Positions 48,532 through 56,645 of a DNA stretch of 64,000 nucleotides are shown here, piece after piece. Both the position numbers and the translations under genes were made by a program. Each line of letters opens with the position of its first letter. Positions within the stretch are counted from its first letter, which is position 1. The notes under the pieces are model-generated. The model saw nothing but the letters and a program-made list of their open reading frames with translations, had not been told where the DNA came from and did not search any database. This DNA comes from an uncultured Faecalibacterium sp. (lineage in GTDB: Bacteria; Bacillota; Clostridia; Oscillospirales; Ruminococcaceae): the NCBI GenBank assembly GCA_934513205.1, contig CAKSWU010000005.1, positions 68,504-132,503 of the forward strand, written 5' to 3'.

Positions 48532-50382
48532 ATGAGAAAACTGCTCCGCAAGCTGGCCTCCGGCGTTCTGGCAGCTGCACTGGCAGTCAGCCTTGTCCCG
48601 GCTGCTGCGTTTGCTGCACCCGCAAAGGAGACCCACATCACCATCCTTGGCACCTCGGATATGCATGCAAACCCCTGGGGTTTCAGCTACGAGGACGACA
48701 AAGAGACAAACAACAACGGCATGGCCCGTCTGTACACCTACATCCAGCAGGTGCGGGCGGAAGAGAAAAACGTGGTGCTGCTGGATGCCGGCGATGACAT
48801 TCAGGGCACCATTATGACCGATGACATCTACAACAAAAAGCCGGATTCTCCGCATCCCATCATCACTGCCATGAACATCATGGGCTACGATGCCATGACG
48901 CTGGGCAACCATGAGTTCAACTGGGGTGTTCCCACCCTGAAAAAGATCATCGCACAGGCCAATTTCCCGGTGCTGGCTGCCAACATCAAGGACGCCGACG
49001 GCAATTTCGTCACCGGCGCAGGCTGGACCATTCTGGACCGGGACGGCGTGAAGATCGCGGTCATCGGTGTGGACACCCCCGATGTGCCCATCTGGGACGG
49101 CGGCAAGGAGGGCATTGAGGAATGCACCTACGAGGCCGCCAGCACTGCCGTAAAGCAGGCCATCAAGGCCATCGGCAAGCAGGCAGACATCATCGTGGTC
49201 TCTGCCCACATGGGCCTGTACGCAGAATTTGACGAGGAGCACGGCTCCGACTCTGCCCAGAAGATTCTGGACGACAACCCGGAAGTGGACGTGCTGCAGG
49301 TGGCACACCTGCACACAGTGGTCAAGCAGAAGCAGGGCAACGTGGTCATCGGCGGCGTCCGCAGCAGCGGCCGCGATATCGCCCGGTTTGACCTGACGCT
49401 GGATTCCAATAAGAAGATCATCGCCTCCTCTGTGGACATTGTGGACATGACCGGTGTCACCCCCAGCGAGGAGCTGCGCTCCAACCCTGTCATCGCCGAG
49501 GCGCATCAGGCCACCCGTAACTTCGTCACCGGTACCGGCTCTGACGGCGAGAAGGGTGCTGCTCTGGGCACCACCACCGCAAAGTTCCAGCCCAAGAACG
49601 AGATCGCCGGTCTGCCCGAGGGCAAGCTGCGCGATACTGCCGTCATGGATCTGATCAACAAGGTGCAGCTGGAAGCCTCCGGTGCAGATGTTTCTGCCGC
49701 CGCGCTGTTCAAGGACACCAGCGACCTGCCCAAGGGCGAGATCAACTATGGCAACATCTTCAATATCTACAAGTTCGACAACACCCTGTACCGCGTTCCC
49801 GTGACCGGTGCAGAGCTGAAGGCCTACATGGAATGGTCTGCCGAGTGCTACAACCAGTGGGTGCCCGGCGACATCAACATCTCCTTTGACCCCGAGTACC
49901 CCGGCTACCTGTACGACATGTTTGCCGGCGTGGACTACGAGATTGACCTGAGCCAGCCCAAGGGTCAGCGCATCAAGAACGTGATGTTCCACGGCGAGCC
50001 GCTGCGGGACGACCAGACTTTGACCCTTGCCGTCAACAACTACCGCTACTCTTCCGCACTGAAGGGACAGGGCCTTGTCGCCAGCAAGAAAGAGTGGGAG
50101 TCCTCCAACTCCATCCGCGATATGATCGTGGCCTACTTTGCCGAACACTCTCCCGTGGTGCCCGAGGTGGACAACAACTGGAAGATCGTGGGCGTGGACC
50201 TGCAGGAGACAAACCCCGACCGCGCCACTCTGATCGCGCTGGTCAACAAGGGCAAGCTCGACACGCCTTACAGCAAGAGCCTGAACCTGAACGATCCCGC
50301 CGTGCAGGAGATCCTGAACGACAAGAGCAACAGCGCTTTGCGCAACTGGAACCGCTTCAAGATGCTCTTTGTTGCAAAGTGA
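48532..50382 (+). CDS. Secreted 5'-nucleotidase/2',3'-cyclic phosphodiesterase family
   Basis: A 616-residue exported UshA/CpdB-type phosphoesterase. Signal peptide MRKLLRKLASGVLAAALAVS...AAAFA, then metallophosphoesterase motifs ITILGTSDMHAN, LLDAGDDIQGT, MTLGNHEFNWG, VSAHMGLYAEF and VAHLHTVVK; the C-terminal 5'-nucleotidase domain includes NIFKNIYKFDNTLYR-like NIFNIYKFDNTLYRVPVTG. It likely hydrolyses extracellular nucleotides for salvage. ATG at 48532 follows AGAGG; an ATG at 48511 lacks a ribosome binding site. Confidence 0.93.
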   Translation: MRKLLRKLASGVLAAALAVSLVPAAAFAAPAKETHITILGTSDMHANPWGFSYEDDKETNNNGMARLYTYIQQVRAEEKNVVLLDAGDDIQGTIMTDDIYNKKPDSPHPIITAMNIMGYDAMTLGNHEFNWGVPTLKKIIAQANFPVLAANIKDADGNFVTGAGWTILDRDGVKIAVIGVDTPDVPIWDGGKEGIEECTYEAASTAVKQAIKAIGKQADIIVVSAHMGLYAEFDEEHGSDSAQKILDDNPEVDVLQVAHLHTVVKQKQGNVVIGGVRSSGRDIARFDLTLDSNKKIIASSVDIVDMTGVTPSEELRSNPVIAEAHQATRNFVTGTGSDGEKGAALGTTTAKFQPKNEIAGLPEGKLRDTAVMDLINKVQLEASGADVSAAALFKDTSDLPKGEINYGNIFNIYKFDNTLYRVPVTGAELKAYMEWSAECYNQWVPGDINISFDPEYPGYLYDMFAGVDYEIDLSQPKGQRIKNVMFHGEPLRDDQTLTLAVNNYRYSSALKGQGLVASKKEWESSNSIRDMIVAYFAEHSPVVPEVDNNWKIVGVDLQETNPDRATLIALVNKGKLDTPYSKSLNLNDPAVQEILNDKSNSALRNWNRFKMLFVAK

Positions 50383-50424
50383 TCCGCTGCCGTTTCAAAA
50401 GCTGTCACTCTGTAAAATGAACTA

Positions 50425-50471
50425 CACCCCGCTTTCCGAAACAGGATACTGTTTGGAGAGCGGGGTGCTTT
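50425..50471 (+). terminator. Terminator after the nucleotidase gene
   Basis: CACCCCGCT (50425-50433) and AGCGGGGTG (50459-50467), with inner AAACAG/CTGTTT, then CTTTTG. The following 160 bases to 50632 hold no gene that I can support. Confidence 0.8.
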
Positions 50472-50631
50472 TGTATGCCAACAATACCGCCATAGCAGGA
50501 CCTTCATGGTGCAGGCGGCCAAAAACATGGTGCGAGAATGGATGCGCCTTCGTGAAGCCGCAAGACCGTTTGGAGTCCGTGCGCATCCGGATATCGCCCG
50601 GCGGGCGTCCGTCTGCTTTGCGGGCGCAGCC

Positions 50632-51978
50632 TCACTGAGAAGATTCGGCAGTTTCATCCGCAGGCCACGATCTTCTGAGCGCCGCATAGGAGATCAGAAA
50701 ATTTGCAAGCCAGCCGGCCGGCACTGCAAGCCAGACAAATGCAATGCCAAAACGCGGTGCGCAAATCAGAGCAACCGACAGGCGGATTGCAAGATTCACC
50801 ATGTTCGCAAGGAGGAACGGGCGCATGACTCCCAGTCCGCGCAGAACACCATCGGTCGCCATCTTGATGCCCATGAAGATGAAGAAATATCCGAGCCATC
50901 TCATATAGTCCCCGGACACCTGATAGGCCAGGGCTGTTCCGTCTTTTCCCAGAAACAGCGAGGAGATCTGCAGGTGCATCGTTTCAATGACGACAAACGC
51001 AAAGACCGCAAAGCACACATCCAGCGCCAGTGCCGCGTGATACCCTTGTTTGATACGCCGGGTCTTTTTTGCTCCAAGATTTTGGGAGACAAACGGCGAG
51101 ACCGCATTGCCAATGGATACAAAGATCAGCGAAAAAACGTTCTCGACCCGCATCGTTGCGGCATACCCTGCAAGCGCCTGCGTACCGAACGGGTTCACAA
51201 CAGCCTGCACGATCATCATGCCGATGGACACGGTGGACTGCTGAAGGACCGACGGAACGGCAATCGTAAGCATGGAGCGCAGCTCTCTCCTGTCAAACCA
51301 GCAAAAGGGGGTCTGATAGCGCCGCATCCGGCGAAAGAAGATCAAAAACGAAAATACCGCCGAAATGCCTTGCGCGATCAGGGTCGCCAACGCTGCGCCG
51401 AACACGCCAAGCCCCAGACCGGCGACCATCCAGAGGTCCATGACAATATTCAGGACCGAGGAGAAGATCAACAGCCCCAGCGGAATTTTGGACTCCCCGA
51501 TGGAAGTGAACATCGTTGAGAGAATGTTGTACATGAACAGGAACGGAAAGCCTGCAAAATAGACGCGCAGATACAGCACCGCATCCCCCAGGATATCCGC
51601 AGGGGTCTGCAGCGCACGCATCATCGGGTCGGAAAAGCAGAAGCCAATGACGCCAAGGAACACGCTCAGAGCCAGAAAACTGATCAGAGATGTTGACACG
51701 ATGGTTTTCATCCCACTGTAATTTCTGGCGCCAAAATGGCGGCTCACCAGCACACCGGCACCCACACCGGCGCCCAGTGCCACACAAATAAAAACATTGG
51801 TCAGCGCCGCACAGGCACCGACAGCCGCAAGCGCAGCGGAGCCAACAAACTGACCCACAATGATCGAATCCGCCATGTTATATACTTGCTGGAAGAAACT
51901 GCCAAGGATCATCGGCATTGCAAAAACCGTCAGCGCTTTCAGCGGCGCATCTGTGATGAGATATTCGTCTTTTGACAT
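50632..51978 (-). CDS. MATE family multidrug exporter
   Basis: A 448-residue, 12-helix Na+/H+-coupled drug exporter (MatE x2). N-terminal LKALTVFAMPMILGSFFQQV, YNMADSIIVGQFVGSAALAA and the conserved GAGVGAGVLVSRHFGARN; second half begins LRSMLTIAVPSVLQQSTVS and FVSQNLGAKKTRRIKQGYHA. DinF/NorM-like. AGGAGAAATAAAATC precedes the ATG. The substrate is unknown. Confidence 0.95.
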   Translation of the reverse strand: MSKDEYLITDAPLKALTVFAMPMILGSFFQQVYNMADSIIVGQFVGSAALAAVGACAALTNVFICVALGAGVGAGVLVSRHFGARNYSGMKTIVSTSLISFLALSVFLGVIGFCFSDPMMRALQTPADILGDAVLYLRVYFAGFPFLFMYNILSTMFTSIGESKIPLGLLIFSSVLNIVMDLWMVAGLGLGVFGAALATLIAQGISAVFSFLIFFRRMRRYQTPFCWFDRRELRSMLTIAVPSVLQQSTVSIGMMIVQAVVNPFGTQALAGYAATMRVENVFSLIFVSIGNAVSPFVSQNLGAKKTRRIKQGYHAALALDVCFAVFAFVVIETMHLQISSLFLGKDGTALAYQVSGDYMRWLGYFFIFMGIKMATDGVLRGLGVMRPFLLANMVNLAIRLSVALICAPRFGIAFVWLAVPAGWLANFLISYAALRRSWPADETAESSQ

Positions 51979-52142
51979 GATTTTATTTCTCCTGTAATTC
52001 GTTTGGTCTCTCCGTTATGGTGTTCCGTATACCACGCTTTCCCCGCACAGAAAAGCTCTGCACGCCCGCTTTTTTGCATCCGAGCGGCGCAGACCCCGCA
52101 AAGCAAAAATGGATGCCCTCCCTTCCGGGGGAGCATCCACCG

Positions 52143-52163
52143 CAAAAAGCCGTGCAGCGGCTT
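52143..52163 (-). terminator. Terminator of the diguanylate cyclase gene
   Basis: AAGCCG/CGGCTT stem followed on the minus strand by TTTTT. A second hairpin (GGATGC...GCATCC, about 52108-52137) lies beyond it. Confidence 0.6.
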
Positions 52164-52174
52164 CTGTTTTTGCG

Positions 52175-53236
52175 TTATCCGTTCCGCTGATTCTGACCGC
52201 ATTCCCGGTAGTGGCCCTCTTTGTCACGGTACATCTTCCGCTCGGCCCGCTTAAGCAGAGCGTCCAGATCGAGCTCATCTGCGCACTGGCACGCCACGCC
52301 TACTGCTGCGGAGTATCCTTGCTTTTTCAGTCCCACCGTCAGCTGCGACACCATGGCATTCACCTCGGCGTCTGTTTTGTCCGGCACAAAGGCCACAAAT
52401 TCATCGCCGCCGATCCGGTAGCAGTGCTCCCGCCCAAAGGTTTCGCAAAGCTGCGCGCCCACCTCCCGCAGCATCCGGTCTCCCGCTGCATGGCCCTGTG
52501 TGTTGTTCATCTCGTGCAGCCCGTTCACATCCAGATACAGCAGATGGATGCTGTCGGTGAACTCTGCAGGATATTCTTCGCGATGCTGTTCAAAGGCATT
52601 GCGGTTCTGCAGCCCGGTGTTGATGTCCGTTTCCGCGATCGTTTCCAGTCGGTCGTTGGCAACAAAATTTTCGGTCATGATCTGCATGATAAAGTTCGAT
52701 ATGAGCACGGCAAGCAGTCCAAAGCAGACCGCATTGATCAGGTCCGACTTCCACACCCTTGGGTCCTTATAGGCCAGCACGCAGAAAACAAATGCTGCGT
52801 CTGCAAAAAGCGTGTTCAGGATCGCCTGAAGTGGTCGGAAGGTGAACACCACCGGGAGCACCACCATGAAAACAAAAAATGTGGTCGCCTTATCCTCTGT
52901 TATCACCTGTGTCCCAATGTGGATGCCGAACACATAGATCACCGAGATAAAGCAATAAAGCTCCACATTCAAAAGGAACCGGTTCTGCTCGCACTGCACC
53001 TTTGTCAGCGCCAGAAGCACCAGACAGAGCAGCAATGCCGCCAGATAGGATGCCAGACTTCCCCCCATGATGGGAGTGAGACAGGCCAGTACGGTCAGTG
53101 CCAGAAAAAACACGCAGGAGATCCGCAGATAGCGGCGCAGCCTGCGATGATTGCTGCTGCGGATCGCAGGAAGGCAGCGTTCATATTCTTCTTCGGAGGC
53201 ACCCGCATACCACAAAAAGTGCCAAAGTTCCTTCAT
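52175..53236 (-). CDS. Membrane GGDEF diguanylate cyclase
   Basis: A 353-residue protein: about six N-terminal helices (residues 38-190), then a GGDEF domain (AETDINTGLQNRNAFEQH, YLDVNGLHEMNNTQGHAAGD, RIGGDEFVAF). The active-site GGDEF is intact, so c-di-GMP synthesis is plausible; no EAL or PilZ gene is in this window. GAAGGCGAGC precedes the ATG; promoter at 53296-53324. Confidence 0.93.
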   Translation of the reverse strand: MKELWHFLWYAGASEEEYERCLPAIRSSNHRRLRRYLRISCVFFLALTVLACLTPIMGGSLASYLAALLLCLVLLALTKVQCEQNRFLLNVELYCFISVIYVFGIHIGTQVITEDKATTFFVFMVVLPVVFTFRPLQAILNTLFADAAFVFCVLAYKDPRVWKSDLINAVCFGLLAVLISNFIMQIMTENFVANDRLETIAETDINTGLQNRNAFEQHREEYPAEFTDSIHLLYLDVNGLHEMNNTQGHAAGDRMLREVGAQLCETFGREHCYRIGGDEFVAFVPDKTDAEVNAMVSQLTVGLKKQGYSAAVGVACQCADELDLDALLKRAERKMYRDKEGHYRECGQNQRNG

Positions 53237-53295
53237 AAGCTCGCCTTCTTTTTCGATCCGTCAAAATGAGTCCGGGCACACGATACTCCTATTTT

Positions 53296-53324
53296 AGTAT
53301 ACCATTCTCTCCCTTTTTTCACAA
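53296..53324 (-). promoter_or_regulatory. Promoter of the GGDEF gene
   Basis: Minus strand TTGTGA (53324-53319), 17-base spacer, TATACT (53301-53296), about 50 bases before the gene. Confidence 0.7.
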
Positions 53325-53383
53325 GAAAAAACCGGCTATTTTTACGCTTTTTATCCAAAGATCTCCGGGGCTCAGGGCAAAGC

Positions 53384-53451
53384 AAAAGCATGCACCGTTG
53401 CAGCTTTCAAAGCCGGAACCATCCGACATCGCTGCAGCCGCACATGCTTTT
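53384..53451 (-). terminator. Terminator of the patatin gene
   Basis: AAAAGCATG (53384-53392) and CATGCTTTT (53443-53451) with inner TGCAGC/GCTGCA. On the minus strand the stem ends in TTTT. Confidence 0.65.
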
Positions 53452-53491
53452 CGCTGCTTTTTATCAGCGAACTGCTGCGCAATGCGTTTTT

Positions 53492-54334
53492 TCACGCCCG
53501 GTACCAGCGGATCAGCTTTTGCGCATCAGTTCGTCCTTTTTCATACATTTTCTCCAAGCTTTCCCGATCCCGGGTCAGGGTGGACATGCCCTCGGTGCTG
53601 TCCGGGGCAACGATGCAGACCCGCCCTTCCTGCTCCAGTTCATGCGCCTTGCGAAGTGCCTCATTGTACCGCCGGGCACGCAGCGCCAGCCCCTCGGCGG
53701 CTTCCGGGTATCGGTGGCGAAGCAGCCGGGACAGCTTCTGGTCCCGTCGTCCGCTCCGCTCCAGCCCCGCAGGCTTCGTCAGGATGACCGCCACACGGTC
53801 ACACCCCATCTCCAGCGCTTTTTCCAGCGGTACAGGGTCCGCAAGCCCGCCGTCGTAATAGGGCACGCCTTTGATGAAAATGGGCTGTTCCACTACCGGG
53901 ATGCAGCAGGACGCCATCAGAATGCTGTAATCGTCCTGCCTTGTATCCGCTTTGGTAAAATAACGCGCCTTCCCGGTCCGGGCGTCCGCCGCCACCACTA
54001 CCAGCTCTGCCGGGTTTTGCATCATGGCAGGGTAGTTCAGCGGGTTTTCTCCGCCGCGGTTGCTCAGGGTTCCGTACACATAGCCAAGGTCCAGATAGGA
54101 GTGCTTCTCCACCAGATTCTTCACGCTCATATACTCCTTGCGAAAGGAATATTCATCGTAGAATGGCTTATTTCTGCCCAGCTGTTCCGCCAGATAAGAA
54201 CAGACGTTGGCGCTTCCCGCCGACACGCCGATACAACAGTCAAAGCGGACTGCTTTCTCCAGACAGCGGTCCAGAACGCCGGCGCCGTAAATGCCCCGCA
54301 GCCCGCCGCCTACATCAATGATCCCGTATTTCAT
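53492..54334 (-). CDS. Patatin-like phospholipase
   Basis: A 280-residue serine lipase-fold protein (YjjU/RssA group). Oxyanion loop VGGGLRGIYGAGVLD, nucleophile motif GVSAGSANV (GxSxG) and catalytic Asp in YYDGGLADPVPLEKAL form the Ser-Asp dyad. No signal peptide, so it acts inside the cell or at the membrane. The C-terminal third is helical and charged. AGGAGAAGCTGCC precedes the ATG. Confidence 0.94.
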   Translation of the reverse strand: MKYGIIDVGGGLRGIYGAGVLDRCLEKAVRFDCCIGVSAGSANVCSYLAEQLGRNKPFYDEYSFRKEYMSVKNLVEKHSYLDLGYVYGTLSNRGGENPLNYPAMMQNPAELVVVAADARTGKARYFTKADTRQDDYSILMASCCIPVVEQPIFIKGVPYYDGGLADPVPLEKALEMGCDRVAVILTKPAGLERSGRRDQKLSRLLRHRYPEAAEGLALRARRYNEALRKAHELEQEGRVCIVAPDSTEGMSTLTRDRESLEKMYEKGRTDAQKLIRWYRA

Positions 54335-54436
54335 GGCAGCTTCTCCTTTTCCTGTTTTCTCCTTAGTATAGCGCTGCGGCAGAATAAATGGTATGAACAG
54401 CTGCCGGCATTTGATAAGACCGCCCGGTATTCCGGT

Positions 54437-55579
54437 TCAGTCCCGCTTGCGGTATTCCAGCATCAACCCCAGAACGACCTCCAGACCGGTGGGCAGGCTG
54501 TCAATGTCCACCCACTCCTGCCGTGTGTGAGCCAGCCCGCCCCGGACAGCGCCGATGGTGTTGGCGGGAATGCCCAATGACAGCGGAATATTGCTGTCGG
54601 TGGAGTTGGGCGTTTCCTCCGGTTCCTGCCCGGTAAAAGCGCGGATGACCTGCCTGCTTTTCTCCGTGAACGCCTGCAGCGCAGTCCGGTCCACCGGGCC
54701 GTTTCCGGGGCGGATGCCCAGCAGCTCCACCTCAAAACTGCCGCCTTTCCCCTCCCAGTGCGCCACTGCGCGGCGGAACTTTTCTTCCATCTCCTCCAGA
54801 CAATCCTGTGCCGTGGACCGAAATTCGTACAGCATGGAGGCCTGCTGGGCGATGGAGTTGACCGTTGTGCCGCCCTCGATGCACCCCACGTTGTAGGTAG
54901 TGCGGCTGCGGTCCGGCGGCTGGATCTGATACAGTTCCCCCACAAGACCGCACAGCAGCTGAATGGCGCTGGGAGCGCCAAAATCCGTATAGGAATGTCC
55001 GCCGCGCGTTCTACAGGTGATCTTGTACCGGTAAGACCCCACCGCACTGCTGCAGCAAAGGGGCATGTAAAGATCGAAGGAATAGAAGCCCCGGATCCGG
55101 GTGCCGTACCGGGCAAACAATGCCTTTGTGCCATCCAGATTCCCCAGTCCCTCCTCGCAGGCATTGGCGACCACCAGCACACCGCACTCCAGCGCCACCT
55201 CGTGCTGCACCAGATATTTTGCCGCCATCAAAAGCGCCGCAAGATTCGCCGTGTCATCCCCGATGCCGGGGGCAAGCAGTTTGCCGCCCTCTTCCCGCAG
55301 GGGCAGCTCCTCCAGATCCGGAAAAACGATGTCCGTGTGGGCGGCAAACACGATCAGATCCTTTGTGTCCGGTCCAAGCTTGCAGATCACATTTTTTGCA
55401 GCGTCCACAAAGACATTCTCCGCCCCCTGTGTCCGGAGCCAGTCCCGGCAGAACGCTGCCCGGCCCCCCTCGTTCCGGGTCGGAGCAGGCATTCTGCCCA
55501 GTGTGCGCAGCAGTTCCAGCTGTTCTGCGCGGCACTGCGCGGCATAAGCTTCGATCTGTGCCCTGATTTGTTCCGTCAT
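54437..55579 (-). CDS. M20 family metallopeptidase
   Basis: A 380-residue zinc peptidase of the M20 family (peptidase T/ArgE/DapE type). Zn ligands and catalytic residues are in IVFAAHTDIVFPD, GIGDDTANLAALL, NACEEGLGNLDG (the EE pair) and RGGLAHTRQEWVDI; the dimerisation domain begins RTRGGHSYTDFGAPSA. Probably cleaves small peptides or N-acyl amino acids. GGGAAGGGCGGAT precedes the ATG. The tRNA-Pro terminator lies upstream. Confidence 0.93.
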   Translation of the reverse strand: MTEQIRAQIEAYAAQCRAEQLELLRTLGRMPAPTRNEGGRAAFCRDWLRTQGAENVFVDAAKNVICKLGPDTKDLIVFAAHTDIVFPDLEELPLREEGGKLLAPGIGDDTANLAALLMAAKYLVQHEVALECGVLVVANACEEGLGNLDGTKALFARYGTRIRGFYSFDLYMPLCCSSAVGSYRYKITCRTRGGHSYTDFGAPSAIQLLCGLVGELYQIQPPDRSRTTYNVGCIEGGTTVNSIAQQASMLYEFRSTAQDCLEEMEEKFRRAVAHWEGKGGSFEVELLGIRPGNGPVDRTALQAFTEKSRQVIRAFTGQEPEETPNSTDSNIPLSLGIPANTIGAVRGGLAHTRQEWVDIDSLPTGLEVVLGLMLEYRKRD

Positions 55580-55661
55580 ATCCGCCCTTCCCTTCGATGT
55601 GTCAAAAACGAAAGCTCACCTGTTCCCCGGCAGCATCCCTGCCGCCGGCACAGCGGTCAAA

Positions 55662-55704
55662 AACAAAAAAATCCAACGATTTCTAACGTGAAATCGTTGG
55701 ATTT
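55662..55704 (-). terminator. tRNA-Pro terminator
   Basis: Perfect 14-base arms AAATCCAACGATTT and complement (55669-55704), followed on the minus strand by TTTTTT. Confidence 0.9.
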
Positions 55705-55705
55705 A

Positions 55706-55783
55706 TGGTCCGAGTGGCGAGAATCGAACTCACGGCCTCTTGAACCCCATTCAAGCGCGCTACCAAAACTGCGCTACACCCGG
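55706..55783 (-). tRNA. tRNA-Pro(GGG)
   Basis: The minus strand folds as a cloverleaf: acceptor CCGGGTG/CACTCGG, D arm GCGC...GCGC, anticodon stem CTTGA/TCAAG with loop ATGGGGT (anticodon GGG), T arm with GTTCGATTC, and an encoded CCA at 55706-55708. It has its own consensus promoter and terminator. Confidence 0.97.
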
Positions 55784-55817
55784 ATACCTGCAAGCGGTTG
55801 TCGCTCACAGCTCAATC

Positions 55818-55846
55818 AGTATATCTGATTTCGGGTGATTTGTCAA
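55818..55846 (-). promoter_or_regulatory. tRNA-Pro promoter
   Basis: Minus strand perfect TTGACA (55846-55841), 17-base spacer, TATACT (55823-55818), 35 bases before the mature tRNA start. Confidence 0.88.
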
Positions 55847-55853
55847 GCGTTTT

Positions 55854-55879
55854 CTGACGATTTTTTCAAAAATCGTCAG
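55854..55879. other. Perfect AT-loop hairpin at comF stop
   Basis: CTGACGATTTTT and complement with a two-base loop; the comF stop codon lies in it. No T-run follows, so it is an mRNA-end structure rather than a canonical terminator, placed just before the tRNA promoter. Confidence 0.6.
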
Positions 55880-56645
55880 AGTCTTCCGTACAAACCTTAT
55901 CATTTGACGAAGGAGAGTCATTTTCCACCGTTGCCAGTGTCACAACATACACTCCCATGGTACCTGCATCCAGCAGCGCCTGCGTGCAGGCCGTGGCGGT
56001 CGCGCCGGTGGTGAGCACATCATCGACCAGAATGAGGTACTTTCCGGACACCTGCTCCGGGTCCGGCACCCGGAATGCCCCCGCCACATTTGCCAGGCGT
56101 TCTGCAAAGGGAAGGCCGGCCTGCCGCTTCTTTTTCTGGGTGCAGCGCAGAACATCCCGCAGCAGCGGGACTCCGGTAGCCTCGGAAAGGGGCAGCGCCA
56201 TCAGCGCCGGTACGTTGTAGCCCCGTTTTGTGCCGGACGCCGGCACCGGCACGATGCCGCTGTACACACGGTCCACACCGTAGACCCTCTGGGGCACCGG
56301 TTCTGCACCACGCATCCGGACCTCACTGCCGTAAACGAGTGCTGCCATCCGGACGCCCAGCTCCACTGCCGCCCATGGTGCGGCCTGATACTTTGCCCGC
56401 AGGACCGCCCGCCGCACACAACCTTCGTACCGGAACGGTGCTGCGCCGCCCTGCAGGTTGCTCATGTAATGCTGAGCCTTATCCAGCTGCATGGAGGGGG
56501 TTCGGCGCAGCGTCTCCAGCTCTTCGGCGCAGTCCGGGCATTCCGGGATGCTGCCCAGCACCTGTCCGCAGAAGGGGCAGCGCCGGGGGTAAAGCAGCTG
56601 CCGCACGCCCCGCAGAGCGAGGCGCAGCGGGCTGTAATAGCTCAT
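55866..56645 (-). CDS. ComF family phosphoribosyltransferase-like protein
   Basis: A 259-residue ComF protein; in competent bacteria ComFC helps single-stranded DNA uptake. N-terminal zinc ribbon RRCPFCGQVLG...ECPDCAEEL, then PVPASGTKRGYNVP and the PRPP-binding motif ILVDDVLTTGATATACTQAL. The acidic C-terminus (SSNDKVCTEDSDDF) is unusual. Its ATG overlaps the stop of the SLH-protein gene (TGATG), so it is co-translated with a surface protein. Confidence 0.93.
   Translation of the reverse strand: MSYYSPLRLALRGVRQLLYPRRCPFCGQVLGSIPECPDCAEELETLRRTPSMQLDKAQHYMSNLQGGAAPFRYEGCVRRAVLRAKYQAAPWAAVELGVRMAALVYGSEVRMRGAEPVPQRVYGVDRVYSGIVPVPASGTKRGYNVPALMALPLSEATGVPLLRDVLRCTQKKKRQAGLPFAERLANVAGAFRVPDPEQVSGKYLILVDDVLTTGATATACTQALLDAGTMGVYVVTLATVENDSPSSNDKVCTEDSDDF

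Noticed and set aside
50472..50631. Possible small gene between the nucleotidase and MATE genes
   Set aside because: Open frames exist, but none has a ribosome binding site or protein-like composition.
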